Counted from the first letter of the stretch, positions 24,475-36,355 are shown. The stretch is 64,000 nt of DNA from Epiperipatus broadwayi (GCA_028023455.1 JAQFVV010012396.1:8658085-8722084); one strand, 5' to 3'. Numbers and translations are program-made. Notes: a model not told the origin generated them from the letters alone.

Positions 24475-26682
24475 TGGATCAAGCAAATAAGGATAAGCAA
24501 ACATTAAAGGTCTACATCGCTGTGTGTAAACTACAACAAAGATTCAATTTTTTAAAGAGATGCAGGGAATTTAAAATATTTCCGAATTTTTGTAATATAA
24601 AAATAAACAGGTCAATTTACAATTGGCACAAAATTTGCAAATAAGTAAGATTGTATTTGCTTACTTTGGTTACAAAAGGATATCAGAGAGCTCTGAAGAA
24701 ACAGATTAAAAGAAAAAATAGAATGGTACAAAAAGCCTCAACCCCGTAGTATATAAAGAATAAATGCGATAAATTAAATCTAGTACTGAAAAGGAAATTT
24801 GACAAAAATTGGCTTTCTTGGCAATGAAGCAAAATATGCAAATAGTAGAAAAGGAAGCTAATATGTTTGTTAATTTTACGAAGGCCTGAGATTTGTGGGT
24901 AGCAATTGGAGATTTTTGAAAATTGAACTAATAGCAGACATTGAAGCTGGTTTGGATAACAACCCAAATAAAAATAACCACATAATGCAAATTGTGAAGC
25001 CATGCTTCATAATACACTTAAGATTAATACAAATAACTGGGACTTAAAATTAACTCATTCTAAGCAATTTTTTAGCGTTGAACAAATAGTCTGCATGAAG
25101 AAAGATAAGGGCTAGAGATTCATGCTTATGAATATAGAAAATTTTAACTTAAAGGTTAAACAGCAAATTGAAAAACTGCAATTCAAAAGAATAGCTAGTT
25201 TCAGTAATAATTTGAACAAAAACAAATTTATTGCCTCAGTTCTTAAGGCACATTGTAACAAAGCCATCTCAAAAGCTGGATATTATAAACTACATCCTTC
25301 TGCTACTACACAACCATGGATTTTTGCAAATGTATAAACCCAATGTCCCTTTACATCTAATGCTTGATTTTGGAGGGCTGCATTATTTTAGCATAGCCAA
25401 GTTAATAAATAGTTGTCTGATTCACACTATTGGCTTTGGCAGATACAGCATCAGATCTTCCTTTGAGTTTGAGTCTAGAATAAAAGACAAAATACTGAAA
25501 CCGGAAACAAAATTGCAGTGCTCGATGTTATCGAATTATATGGCTCCATTAATAAAAATAGGTCCATCAACATAATAAGAGAAGAGCTCAAAAACAACAA
25601 CATGGAACAAAGAAGGATCAACTTTGTAATTGATTTCTTAAAATGGTTAAATAACAATATAGTGGCAACATTCAACAACCAATGGTACCAAATGAACGAT
25701 GGGTAGCTAATTGGCTTAGCCATGAGTTGTATCATATCAAGTATTGTACTGAATTATTTTGAAAAAAGTATTCCTAAATACGAACAAACACATCCGTTAA
25801 TTATATATACAAGGTATGTTCCTTTTTATTGCCGCTACAGAAGAGATTATAGATCAAATCAAGCTGGACATACAAGAGTGCACTCATCTGAATCTAAATA
25901 CAAAGTTGGAAGATTGTGACAAGAAGACAAGATATTCGGATATGCAAGTGCAAAGGGAAGGTAAACAACTCGCCTATAAGATGATCATTAAACCAATAGA
26001 AAAAAAAGGCCATATACAGTCCTTTTTGAACACACCGTCTATTCACAAATTCGCAGGATTAATGTCCTTCTTACATAGGAATGAGCACCTTTGCAGATTT
26101 GAAGCAGACAAGAGGGCAAATTTTATATTATATAGAAATGATTTATTAAATATCGGTTTCAAACAGAATAACATCGATAAGAAAATTGCACAATTTTACA
26201 GTAAATTAAATAACAACATGATTATGCAGCAGAAAAATAGAATATTGTTGCCATAAATTGTGAACGCCCATAGAAAACTACACGCAGTATTTAATAGAGA
26301 ATTTCAACTATGTTTTACTCCCCCCCCCCCCCAATACCAATAGAATTATCAACAATATAAAAGATATAGTAATACCCAATAACATCTCTCAAGCTGTCTT
26401 TAATATTTTGCACAGCGTCATACTATAGACAAACGAAAGCTACCCTCTCGACAAGATTGTCCCAGCACAGGTACTCTTACAACAATGACATGCAGCTCAA
26501 TATTCGCAATGCATCAGAAATCAGTCGGTCACGCATGTGAACCTGATAATTCAAGAGTAATTTGTAAGGAGAGAAATGATGTTAAAAGAAAAGTTAAGGA
26601 GGCCTGTTTTATTCCCATGGATGATAAAGCTATAAATAGGAAAGATGCGTGTTATAAAATTTCTAAGAAGTGGATTACTTAG
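24475..26682 (+). pseudogene. PLE reverse transcriptase/GIY-YIG ORF, broken (PLE 2)
   Basis: N-terminal domain: MDQANKDKQTLK, then FLKRCREFKIFPNF, typical of PLE N-termini (24474-24600). The RT part has KAGYYKLHPSATTQPWIF near 25270, VLDVIELYGSINKNRS (RT motif A region, 25516), and ISSIVLNYFEKSIPKYE. At 25810 the frame reads TRYV and then continues as FLFIAATEE in another frame, so the catalytic DD pair after TRYV has been lost. Further on are SIHKFAGLMSF and CRFEADKRANF. The GIY-YIG region is eroded, but HACEPDNSRVI and KERNDVKRKVKEA remain. Stops and frameshifts occur throughout. A poly-C run at 26322-26332 is a likely indel site. Confidence 0.8.
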
Positions 26683-26762
26683 ATTTACATGTATGGTTCA
26701 GTTAATTTACATGTATCTGCATGTATTTGGATTTAGCAACCTGGTTATGCTTATTCTTTATT

Positions 26763-26805
26763 GCCCATGATTATGAGATCTGGGTTCTCTCGCAAGCGCT
26801 TGGGC
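26763..26805 (+). ncRNA. PLE hammerhead-like motif, family B, right pseudo-LTR
   Basis: The motif is GCCC paired to GGGC (stem I, 26763-26766 and 26802-26805), AUGAUUA, stem II GAGAUC..GUUCUC, then GCAA where GAAA is expected, and palindromic stem III GCGC followed by UU. The GAAA change suggests decay. Positions 3 and 8 are again A and U. Confidence 0.5.
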
Positions 26806-26920
26806 GCTAATTATCATGTATTTATAATTTACGTTAATTTTTTATAATAAATTGGGATTTAATTTAAAAAAGCTCTGCTGTTATGCGCTGATTTGTGCAT
26901 TAAAATTATATTTTAACAAA

Positions 26921-27995
26921 CTAATTAACATGCTGGTTAGAGACATCCTAATTAACGTAATCATTACTTACCTCATGGAAAATATCTAGAAGTTATTTAT
27001 GGCCACAAAAGACAGAAAATTTTATATATAAATAAAAAGGTATAAATGTAAATATAATTTTTTAATGTTCTATTATATTTGTATTGTTTGATAAACAAAA
27101 TTTTATAGAATTCATTTTGTTTTAATTTACAAATTTTATTTCATGGGAATGGGGTTTTGGAAACTAACTTGCTTAAAGGATGCTTCTTATCCACATGCTG
27201 ATCCTGCACTCTGTTTACCTATATTAATGTTATCATGCAGTGTAGTCACAGCTATTATATATGGTTAAATGTTTTATAATGTTTCAAAGCTTGTAACAGA
27301 AATACTTATAGAGTTAAAGAATTTTTTCATAATCTGTAAATGAATGCGTATTTTGTTTATTCCCGATCAATTTAAATAACATCTTGTTTTTATGATTAAG
27401 GAACTTGGCATTCACTTGCTATCCTCTTGTAACATTGTAACACAGTAAGTATTAAAGACTGGATAGAGTTGTAATATCCAGTTTTTAGTTTCTTCTTTCT
27501 TAAAATTCATTATGTACTTTATTGCATTCTTCGAACCATGTGTTATATATACTTATGTAGGAATATAATATAAAATTTTGGCAAGGTTTTTTTCACAACT
27601 ACTTATTAAAGTTTTATGTCTGTAGTAATTTTATTATTACATGAAGTTTTCCCATTCTTCATAGATTTTCTTGAAAGTTTTATTTTTTTATTTAAAATAT
27701 GTTTTTTTTATTATTATGTATTTCTTTGTAGAATTCTTTTACATTCTTTTATGAATTACAATAATTGTATGGTCTTAGTAGATCATGATGTATACAACCA
27801 TTAAAGATTGATCAAAAGCATTTTTTTTTTTATATATTAATGTCTGCCATTAATTTTAATTTTACATTTCTTTATAATATTGTGCCATCTTTTATTTGTA
27901 TTGTTAAAATAACTTTTGTTCAATATTTTGAGACTTCTTTTTTCCTCTAGCTTTTTTTTTTTTGCATATTTTTCTCTAGAATTGCAAATATTTAG
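26921..27995. other. No gene seen
   Basis: AT-rich intergenic sequence with poly-T runs. Short frames at 27616-27804 and 27837-28073 resemble nothing. Confidence 0.5.
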
Positions 27996-28120
27996 TTTTT
28001 CTGAAGTAAATAAATAAATAAATAATACTTCTGTATGTAATATAAAAATAATATAAATAACAATTCGTGTCAATTGTTAATACAGAGTTTAATATAAATA
28101 AATAAAAACAAATAATATTT

Positions 28121-28157
28121 CCAAGCGCTTTCAACTCTTACGAGTCCTTATCAAGGC
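28121..28157 (-). ncRNA. PLE hammerhead-like motif, family B, in PLE 3
   Basis: Minus-strand order is GCC, UUGAUAA (28148-28154), stem II GACUC/GAGUU with loop GUAA, GAAA (28129-28132), palindromic stem III GCGC, cleavage UU, then GG pairing back to CC. It lies 45 nt after the stop codon of the PLE ORF. Compared with the standard CUGAUGA core, position 3 is U and position 8 is A, which would still pair. Stem I is short. Confidence 0.6.
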
Positions 28158-28201
28158 AGTGTAAACAATTCTATTTTCTCCTAGGTGATAAATCTAACAT
28201 T

Positions 28202-29482
28202 TCATTGTATTAGCCAGGAACAACTAATCGGAAAGCTGGTTAATTTTGAATTCATAGCACAAGATGAATTTTGTATAATATATGATTCTTTAATCTTGCG
28301 TTTTTTATCATGTGTTTCATTCATTAATATTGTAAAATCCTTTGGACTACATATATGGCCTGTATTATTTTGGTGAACATAAAAAGCTGAATAAACTGTA
28401 TCATCTTCTCTTGCTCTATTATAAGTATATTTATGTTGTTGAAGGTGATATTTAATATTTGTTTTGGTTTCTCCAACATATATTGCACTACAATTTATTT
28501 GTGAGCATCTAATAGAGTATACAACACTGCTTTTATCCTCCTTATTTATTATTTCCTTAGAATTATTTATTAACCTATTAAGGTTAGGTGGAGTTCTCCA
28601 TGCTAATCGAAAATCTTGACTTAAAACTTTTATTATATTTTTATTAATATTGGGAATAAAAGCTAATGACATCCATGGTTTACTATTCATATTTATATGG
28701 TCACTATTATGACGTTGTTTATAATACTTCAATACAGTAGATAATAGCATTTGTTTATTATAACCCACTTGTATTAAATCTTGCATATAACATTTTATAT
28801 TATCTTTCATAAACATTTCATTTGAACACAGTCGTTGATTACGTGTTAAAAAAGCTCTAAAACCAGCTAATTTATGTACTAAAGGAACATTAGATGTTGG
28901 ATGAATGTAACCTCTATTATCTATATGTTTTACAACCATTTTATATACTAATTTATCATCTACCCTTGATATTTGCAAATCTAGATATTTAATACTAGAA
29001 TTGTCTTCTCTTTCTATTGTCCAAACTAAACCATCTTGGTTCTGCAAACTATCAAAAATTTGCTTTATAATGTCTGGTAGCCCATATATCAAAACATCAT
29101 CCACATATCTACAATATAATGTGTTCTCATTTCTTACTAATATGGGATGCACAATTTGCTGTTCTATATTATCTACAAACAAATTACTTAATAATCCACT
29201 TACAGCCAAACCCATTGGCCATCCTTTTTCCATTTTATATAAGTTACTACCATGTGCTACAACGATATCATTGCTTATCCAAATTAAAACATCTATAATG
29301 AAAGATATTTTATCCTGTGGCATTTCTTTAGCACACAATTTATCTCTCAAAATTGTAATAGATGTAGATCGATCCACTGATCCATATAATTCCACCACAT
29401 CCAATGAAACAAACTCGTACTCCTTAATTATAGCTGTTTTATTAAGTATAGTAACACAATCAAATGACGATTTTAATGTATA
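28202..29482 (-). CDS. PLE reverse transcriptase palm plus GIY-YIG endonuclease, 5'-truncated
   Basis: The longest intact PLE frame in the window. Translation runs open from the insertion edge (about 29480: CVTILNKTAIIKEY, then SLDVVELYGS, RT motif A) through GWPMGLAVSGLLSNLF and the catalytic box CRYVDDVLIY to SNVPLVHKLAGFRAFLTRN. It then enters a GIY-YIG domain with VVYSIRC...SAIYVGETKTN and ends with KKRKIKESYIIQ at 28202. There is no true start codon. An annotated start at 29404 would use an internal TTG. The fingers part of the RT is missing because of 5' truncation on insertion, so the product cannot be a full retrotransposase. The lack of stops over more than 420 codons suggests a young insertion. 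Confidence 0.85.
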   Translation of the reverse strand, partial: YTLKSSFDCVTILNKTAIIKEYEFVSLDVVELYGSVDRSTSITILRDKLCAKEMPQDKISFIIDVLIWISNDIVVAHGSNLYKMEKGWPMGLAVSGLLSNLFVDNIEQQIVHPILVRNENTLYCRYVDDVLIYGLPDIIKQIFDSLQNQDGLVWTIEREDNSSIKYLDLQISRVDDKLVYKMVVKHIDNRGYIHPTSNVPLVHKLAGFRAFLTRNQRLCSNEMFMKDNIKCYMQDLIQVGYNKQMLLSTVLKYYKQRHNSDHINMNSKPWMSLAFIPNINKNIIKVLSQDFRLAWRTPPNLNRLINNSKEIINKEDKSSVVYSIRCSQINCSAIYVGETKTNIKYHLQQHKYTYNRAREDDTVYSAFYVHQNNTGHICSPKDFTILMNETHDKKRKIKESYIIQNSSCAMNSKLTSFPISCSWLIQ

Positions 29483-29555
29483 TTTTTATTTATTTATATT
29501 AAACTCTGTATTAACAATTGACACAAATTGTTATTTATATTATTTTTCTGAAGTA

Positions 29556-31735
29556 GTATTTTAAGTTTGTATTTTTTTTTTTTTTTTTTGAATGTTTTGT
29601 ATTGTCTCAATAAAAAATTTTAACTGTTGAATTGCAAACTTTTTGCTTAGTTATTGTTTGTAAATATGATACTATAATTCTGGCTTTCTAAAATTCAACA
29701 ACTTTTAACATGCAGGTTAATTTTTACAACTACTAGACTATTATTTTAGCATTAATTAGGATTTTTAAAGTAATATATATATATTTTTATTAATGTTAAA
29801 CATATGAATATTAAAAAATAATTATAATGTTCCTAATACACTAAATAAATTAATATATACAAACATTTGGAAAAAAAAAAACCCAAGCAGTTAAATAAAT
29901 ACCTGTTAATTAATAAGTTTAATTGCCTATGAATACCATTTGGAGAAAAAATACTCATTCTAAACTTTTGAATATGCAATTAAATTTTATCCGAAATATT
30001 ATTGGTGTATTGAATTTCAGTCCTTGCAGTGGCTCTGTATCCTTTCATTTTTCCCTCACCAGATATCACAACACAAGTTGCTTTACAGAAAATATATAAG
30101 AAGTTATTAAGTAGATTAGACTTAACATCAATTCTAGATATAGTTTCACTACCTAAGACATACTTTTAAACAAGATCTCTTTCTAGATTCTCACCTAATA
30201 ATTCCAGCAACCAAAGAATCACATGGTCTAAGAAATGGATTTTTTGTAAAATCCCAGATATTTTTTTCCCCAGACCAACAATAAAGCCTGCTAGATATAA
30301 TTTTCATGTTTCAGAAATATTTAGGATCATCTATAATTCTGTACTTTTTATTTTAAAAAATAGACTTTATTAGTCTTGTGTTAAAACATTAAACATCAGC
30401 CATAATAGTTAATGACTGTCACAAGCAGAATTTAAGGTTTTAATAAAACCAATAATGCATGAATCACTTTGTTAATGATTGTCATATCTGTGCATACCGA
30501 GGCAGAATTAATGTTATTTTATAAAGTCATTAAAGAAGCTATCTGCTGGTTGGAATCTGCAGATTTTTTTATCAGCAGTAGCATTGGAAATGGTGATCAT
30601 GTGATATTTTGGCAGATTTTTTAAGTGTTTGTTTAGTTAGTTATCTTAAAAAAAAAAAAACCTTTATTATTTTTCAGTATCTCAAGTGGTCAAACTTATA
30701 CAAAAATATGCAGCAAGTGATTTAAAAATACACAGCCCTATTATGACCTAACTTTTAAGACTAATTTAGCAAGAACTTATTTTAACAATTTCTTTTATAT
30801 ATATATATATAAAAAAGAAACATTCGCTTTAATAATAGTTACAAAAAAATTTGTTTTTTTATTATGTTTTTGAAAAGAATATATCTTATTTCTTTCTTAC
30901 TTTGCTTATGCATGATAATGATGTGAAGAATTTGATGATTTTATAAATTTTGATTTGAAGTTAATATAAATTGTTTTAAGGCAATGACAACTATCATTGA
31001 CAATGACCATTCGTTCATAATATTCTATTTCTAGTCACCTAACTTAGCAGACAATTTAACCTATCTGATATGTAAATGGATGCTTAAATTCACTTATATA
31101 TAAAGGTATAAATTACTAATGGAAATAATAAGTTATAAAAGAATTTAAGAATTTTAAAAGACTGATCCTGTTAAAATAGGAAATAAAAGTTATTTAAATA
31201 TTAGAAAAAAGATTATTTTTCTAAAAGTAAAAACAATTAAATTAATGAGAGTAGAATACAGTAGTATGATAATGGAATATGGAACAATTAAAGGAATTCG
31301 AGTTTAGATTTCCTTTATGATTATAAACTGTAAGCAAAAAATAACTCATTAATTAAAATCCGAAATATAATGGTTAAATTCTTGTATCCAGCCATGTGAG
31401 CAGTGAAAGGAAGAATCACCTGAAGGGACAGATGGGCATACGAGCCAATCAGTTTTAGGGAATGAAACAATGAATGAACTCAGTGTAAATTGGATCAACA
31501 AAAGGACACTTGATTCGTGGAGCTTCACCTGTGCACATGGACTTATAAACGGGTGCAGATTGTCGCCTGAATGCACAAGGACTTCAAGTTTGGAGAGCTG
31601 GTCTCTGAACATGTGAACAACCATCTAGGACTCATATATTATTAATCTTCATTATTATTTTTATATGCCTATGGGCCTATGTATACATGTAATATATACA
31701 GATGTATATATAATTTGTAATGTTTGATTAACAAT
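29556..31735. other. No gene recognised
   Basis: AT-rich sequence with poly-T and TA runs. The plus strand at 30070-30350 (LLSRLDLTSILDIVSLPKTYF, later SKKWIFCKIPDIF) vaguely resembles the C-terminal tail of a LINE, but this is too weak to call. The minus frame 31349-31624 resembles nothing known to me. Confidence 0.45.
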
Positions 31736-31738
31736 TTT

Positions 31739-32701
31739 TAAGAGTATTATTATTAAATTGCATTTAATCTCAATCTAAAAGAATTGCGTCATTACTGGTG
31801 GATTATTATTGTTAAGTTAGTCTGGGAATGGTTAAGTACGCAGACAAAGTGTCTAGCAGTATAGAAGGTGGACATAACAATTGGTCCTGTCGCATGGTCT
31901 TGATACGAACATCATCGGTCGGTGCTCTTAACAATGGCGCAGCCCTCAATTTGAATAGGGAAAGTTATAAGAATGCCAGTTGGTACACATTACAGAGACA
32001 TTTCAAAGTTTGAAACTGTAATGGAATTTACAGTAGGTTGAAATCTCTAGCAATTGTGCTCATATCAAATTGCACACTCAGTTGATTCAAATTAGGAATC
32101 AAAAGTAAAAGGTTAGATTTATGTATAAAGATTGGTTAAAAATGTAATCGGTTATAGGGAAGTTTGATGTCACTGGGGTGAATAATTGGCTCTTATACAT
32201 CCAACATATAGAGAAATATATCTTTGTAAATAAAATCAAAGATGATAAATACAAAATTGCTATTCTTATGTTTTGCTGGGAATAGGCTTGCCACACCCTT
32301 CACCCTGGTGGAAATCTCGTATAATCAATTTAAAGAGCAGTTGTCTAATTTTAATCCCCTTCTCTCTAGACATTACCAAGTTACATTTCAGTGACCACTA
32401 CCAGGGTAGGGAGAAAGATATTAAAGATTTCGATTGGTCACTTCGGAATCTAGCAAAGAATTGCATATATGATTCATTTTCAGACAAGGCCCTACTAGAA
32501 CAGTTCCTTAGATGCTTAAACAGTGAACATCAACAATTACTGTCAGTCACTAATTACAATAGCTAAGAGTATTATTATTAAATTGCATTTAATCTCAACC
32601 TAATAGAGTTACGTTGTTACTAGGGAATTATTATTGTTAAGTTAGTTGGGGAATAGTTAAGTACGCATTCAAGGTGTCCGGCAGTATAATAAGGCAGACA
32701 T
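31739..32701 (+). mobile_element. Deleted LTR retrotransposon with gag remnant
   Basis: Direct repeats of about 137 bp (31739-31875 and 32564-32701; 'taagagtattattattaaa' to 'gacat') flank about 690 bp. The interior encodes a decayed gypsy-type gag: VTGVNNWLLYIQHIEKYIF, then in other frames HYQGREKDIKDFDWSLRNLA, KNCIYDSFSDKALLEQFL and RCLNSE. This corresponds to the '...LRRLA..C.....L...RD.F..GL' part of gag. Protease and pol are absent. The repeats are probably partial LTRs of a non-autonomous or deleted copy. Confidence 0.65.
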
Positions 32702-33155
32702 GACTGTTTTTTTTTAAAAAACTCAGATAAAACAATATTATAAATAATTGAATTTGTTTTTTAAATACAATGTATATCTTTTTAATCCAACATGCGCCAT
32801 ATATATGCCATATATATACTAAACACACTATGTACACACCAACGTAGAAAAATAAAACTTATAATGAGGAATGACAGATATATTGTTGAATTTGAAAAAT
32901 TACTGAAGGTACCAGATTAATAATATTGCATCTTTATCTTTAATTTTAATGACATGTTCAGACTGATAGTATTTTAAAATTATTTGTAAGTTCTAACTTA
33001 AATTTTTGAGAGTATATCTGTATATTAACATTAACTGTTAATACCATTTTTGCTGTAACATGTATTTTATATTGATCAGTTTCTATATAGAATCTTGAAA
33101 TATATACTGTACTTAAAATATTATATTTTAACTAACAGAAAATTTGTAAGAAAAA
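32702..33155. other. No gene seen
   Basis: AT-rich spacer between the LTR element and the old LINE copy. Confidence 0.5.
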
Positions 33156-33159
33156 TTCA

Positions 33160-34240
33160 TATGAAGATGCATTTTATCTTTGGATGTTTCTCAAAAGAGA
33201 ATTCATAATGCAGCTTTTTCTTCTCTCTAAATTCAACAAATTTATGCCCTCTCTCTGCGATCATATCTAATTTATCCATTATACTTTCATATTTCAAATA
33301 GTTTTGAATGTTGACATTAAAATCTCCCATGGCAATTTTAAAAGTATTTTGAGCATTTATATAAAAATATCTATTTATTCATTAAATTGGAAGTAGTTGA
33401 AACAATTGGCATCTTCCATTAATAATTTAGTCTTGCTAGCAGTTTTCATAATGTTCTTTTATCTTTATTAACAATGAATCCTCCTCAGTTTTTTTCTAAT
33501 ATTTATTTTTTTAAAATAAAGTAATTGTCTCCTTTTTAGAAGAATTAGATTTCAGTATTTTTTTCTAACTTTACAGGCTGTCAGTTGCATTTAATATTAG
33601 TTAGATAGTTCTTTTTGATCTTGCACTATTCTTTTTTTTTTTTTTGTGTGTGGAAATGCTTTGTAGTTGTAGATAATCAAATAAAAGGGCATCATTGAAT
33701 ATCAGTTTGGGTCTATAATGTGGCAGTTCTAGGTTCTGCCTATTATTGGTCAACTTTATCTTGACTGACAACTTTACAATCTCTAGAATTCAAATCTTTA
33801 TTTTCTGCCCATGAACATTCTTACACATGCTTTTGAAAAAATCCACTTATTATCTCATTTAGAAACTATTGAAAACCATTATTTTCTTAAGTCCTAAGTG
33901 CAGAGATATATTTTTGAGCAGCTATCTTTGTTTAATTTGTGGTAATATCCGAGCGATTTAATGCCATAAGAGAATAGTGAATTTATTTTATAAGAGCTGA
34001 ATCAATTTGAAACTGGAGAAAATAAAAAAGAAAATTCATTTCATTAAGTGAATGAAACTCCCATATCCAACTTGTCATTTTGATGCTCAGATATCACTCA
34101 AGGAACTGATTGGATATTTTTATATAATAATAACAACAGAAATGTATATAGCAAACATATGGACTTTGCTCTGCCCTATTCCTCAGAAAGAAATGAAAGG
34201 GTCTTCTTTCAGTCAGGTAATAACAAACTTTTTTGTGTCT
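33160..34240 (-). pseudogene. Old RTE-like LINE copy, endonuclease part and leader
   Basis: The minus strand shows a badly decayed endonuclease of the same LINE family. From 33760 downwards there is a remnant of the start region, then GGFIVNKDKRTL (compare VGFIINKKWKNN), a degraded MGDFN region and ERGHKFVEFREKKKLH (compare ERGHRLVEFAEKEKLY). The upstream 33900-34240 matches the leader seen at 1460-1800. It is older than copies 1 and 2. Confidence 0.6.
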
Positions 34241-34540
34241 ATGTATATATTTTCAACATTTTAAAATACAATAGTATTTCTGTCACATTGGAGACCAGGA
34301 TTTGAGTGTCCATCAGGCAATGAACAATTTTTTAAAAATATGAAAGATGAAAATAATACCTATTAGCATATGAGTTTTAAGCTCATTACTGATAAAAACA
34401 ATTTTAGAAGCTGGTTATCATTTTTCAAATCTATTTTTTAATCCTGGTCAATTCATATTCAGTTTTCTTGAGATATCTTGTTAGATGTTGGGCATAATTA
34501 TTAGAGCAAGTCTTTTTTATTTAAAAAAAAAGCTAAAGAT

Positions 34541-35060
34541 CAGCTGAAATTTCTTCACTAGTGCTGAGACACATGAATTCCAAAATAAGCTTTCAACCAT
34601 TAATAGGATTTTTATAGTTAGACAACTCCGTGAAAAGAATGTAAGGAATAAATTAATCACTTCATCATTTAGCCAAGGTATTCACTACCATAAGTATAGA
34701 AATATTTTACAGAGTAGTAGAAGTGTTGAAGGTCTTCTATCAGGACTTGTAATAATCATAATTCCATGAAAATATTAAAGCTGGCATGCAATTTGATGGT
34801 AATAAAATAAATATTTTTGAGAGTAGATATAAAGTTAAGCAAGGCTGCATCCTTGCTCCTATCCTTTTTAGAAATTTTATATTCTTTTACATTATGCATT
34901 TAAAGATATGATTGGCTGCATCTTTATTTACATTAGATTTGATGACTTACTGTTTAGCCTTTCATGATATCACAAATCCTCATCAGGAATATTGTTTTTT
35001 GCTGATGATATAGCTTTTGTGATAGGCCACTTTGCAACCACTGACTGTAATGTGGTTAGA
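34541..35060 (+). pseudogene. Fragment of a second LINE reverse transcriptase
   Basis: The plus strand reads MQFDGNKINIFESRYKVKQG, then CILAPILF (about 34790-34870), and further on FADDIAFVI (near 35000). These are the thumb-side 'VKQGC.LAPTLF' and catalytic FADD signatures of a LINE. About 120 bp of unrelated sequence (34880-34998) lies between the two. The protein is not the same family as the RTE copies, whose motif is GVRQGDSISPKLF. Confidence 0.6.
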
Positions 35061-36355
35061 GATAAATAATAGGAAGACTGGTATTTATCCAAAAGATAAT
35101 AATATTTTCCAATATTACTTTAAATAGACATTTCTGTATCCCTGAAAATGCATTAATGCTATTTTTTGATGAAGAAATAAATATTGTTTGTGAAAATTAC
35201 TACCTGATAAGCTATTGAAAAGATTGGAGAAGCTTAAAAGTTGACTATTAAGATTTTGATCTATCAAGCTAAACATCACTCTTAAAATGAGAGAAAAGGT
35301 TAGAGTTTCCAATTATGCTCCTTCAAAAAAATTATGATTGCCAAATAATAAGACAAAGTAACCAATTCATCACTCCTTATAGTGGATTCAATAAGTTAGA
35401 CTAGAATAAAAATATAATTTTCAAGTTTGCAGTATTAATTATAAAAAGCTTTCATATTTTTACATATAATTAATTACATTAATAATAATAATGATGTTAA
35501 AATGAAGTTATATGTCTACTTTGCCTGAATGTATTTTATTTATTAAGTAAAACATTCAATAAATGTGTGCCATCAAATTCTTTACTTAAAATAGTAACAT
35601 TTGCCTTTTTATGTATATAATTCTAATAGCATCTTGTTTTTAATAAAGTATTGAGATCTGGAAAGTTGATGACCAATAAAAACTATTTTGCAATATTTAT
35701 TATAAATAATCTTATTAGAATCAGTCTCACTTTTCTTTGAAGTCTCTGATGTTAAAAATGGAATGTTTTTTATGATCTCCATATGTATGTCTGTAATAAG
35801 CCAATTTGCAATTCTTTATTATCACTTTTATTATTGGTTCTTGCCCTTTAAATTTACTTCATGGTTTTTTATTATTTTACTAACCAATTGGATTGCTTTC
35901 TTTTAAAGTATTATACATCTCAAATGATAATAATGGTATATGTGTTGCTTTTTTAATTATCCAGGATTTGAATCGATGCAATGTGATTTTTATCATTCTT
36001 ATTTTTTTAATTTCAGATCAAAGTTGCTTTTATTAATAATAATTAATCTGGTTAAATTTTGCTTTTATTATTTGACTGTATATTTCTTTTGTTTGTTGAA
36101 AGTTTTTCTCCAGATAATCCAGCAATCTAATCAAAATCAAAACTAATTGAATAAGTTTTCAAGTATTGCATTGCTGAAACAAAAAATTTATACTTTTATA
36201 GCTAAATTAAAATATATATTCACATTGTAGGCTATGATGGAATTATTGTTGATAAATTATAATTTGTTTTATAGTATTTCTTTGTGTTCTTTTTAAATAT
36301 GATCCTTTATTCGATGTTTCTCATTAATTTACAAACTGTGACTGTAATTATTAAA
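35061..36355. other. No gene recognised
   Basis: AT-rich, short frames only. None has a family resemblance. Confidence 0.5.

Larger units (their letters stand above)
23808..26920 (+). mobile_element. Penelope-like element with pseudo-LTRs and TSD (PLE 2)
   Basis: One composite insertion, 23818-26910, lies between 10-bp duplications 'ttttaacaaa' at 23808-23817 and 26911-26920. Order: an inverted copy of the element's 3' end (to about 24034), a pseudo-LTR with a C-terminal coding fragment, hammerhead and tail (about 24030-24460), the main ORF (24475-26480), and a second pseudo-LTR (about 26488-26910). The two pseudo-LTRs are direct repeats, as known for Penelope partial dimers. The inverted 5' segment gives arms of about 220 bp (23814-24034 and 24233-24460). 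Confidence 0.85.
27996..29555 (-). mobile_element. 5'-truncated Penelope-like element with TSD (PLE 3)
   Basis: The insertion (28009-29542) lies between perfect 13-bp duplications 'tttttctgaagta' at 27996-28008 and 29543-29555. On the minus strand the order is a reverse-complement copy of the tail, then the ORF (starting inside the RT), hammerhead and tail. The inverted tail copies, about 66 bp at 28044-28109 and about 29483-29548, differ at one base. The same plan is seen in PLE 2 and in the family-A repeats. Confidence 0.9.

Noticed and set aside
30070-30350. Possible LINE C-terminal tail on the plus strand
   Set aside because: Only a vague similarity in spacing of basic and aromatic residues. 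No conserved motif.
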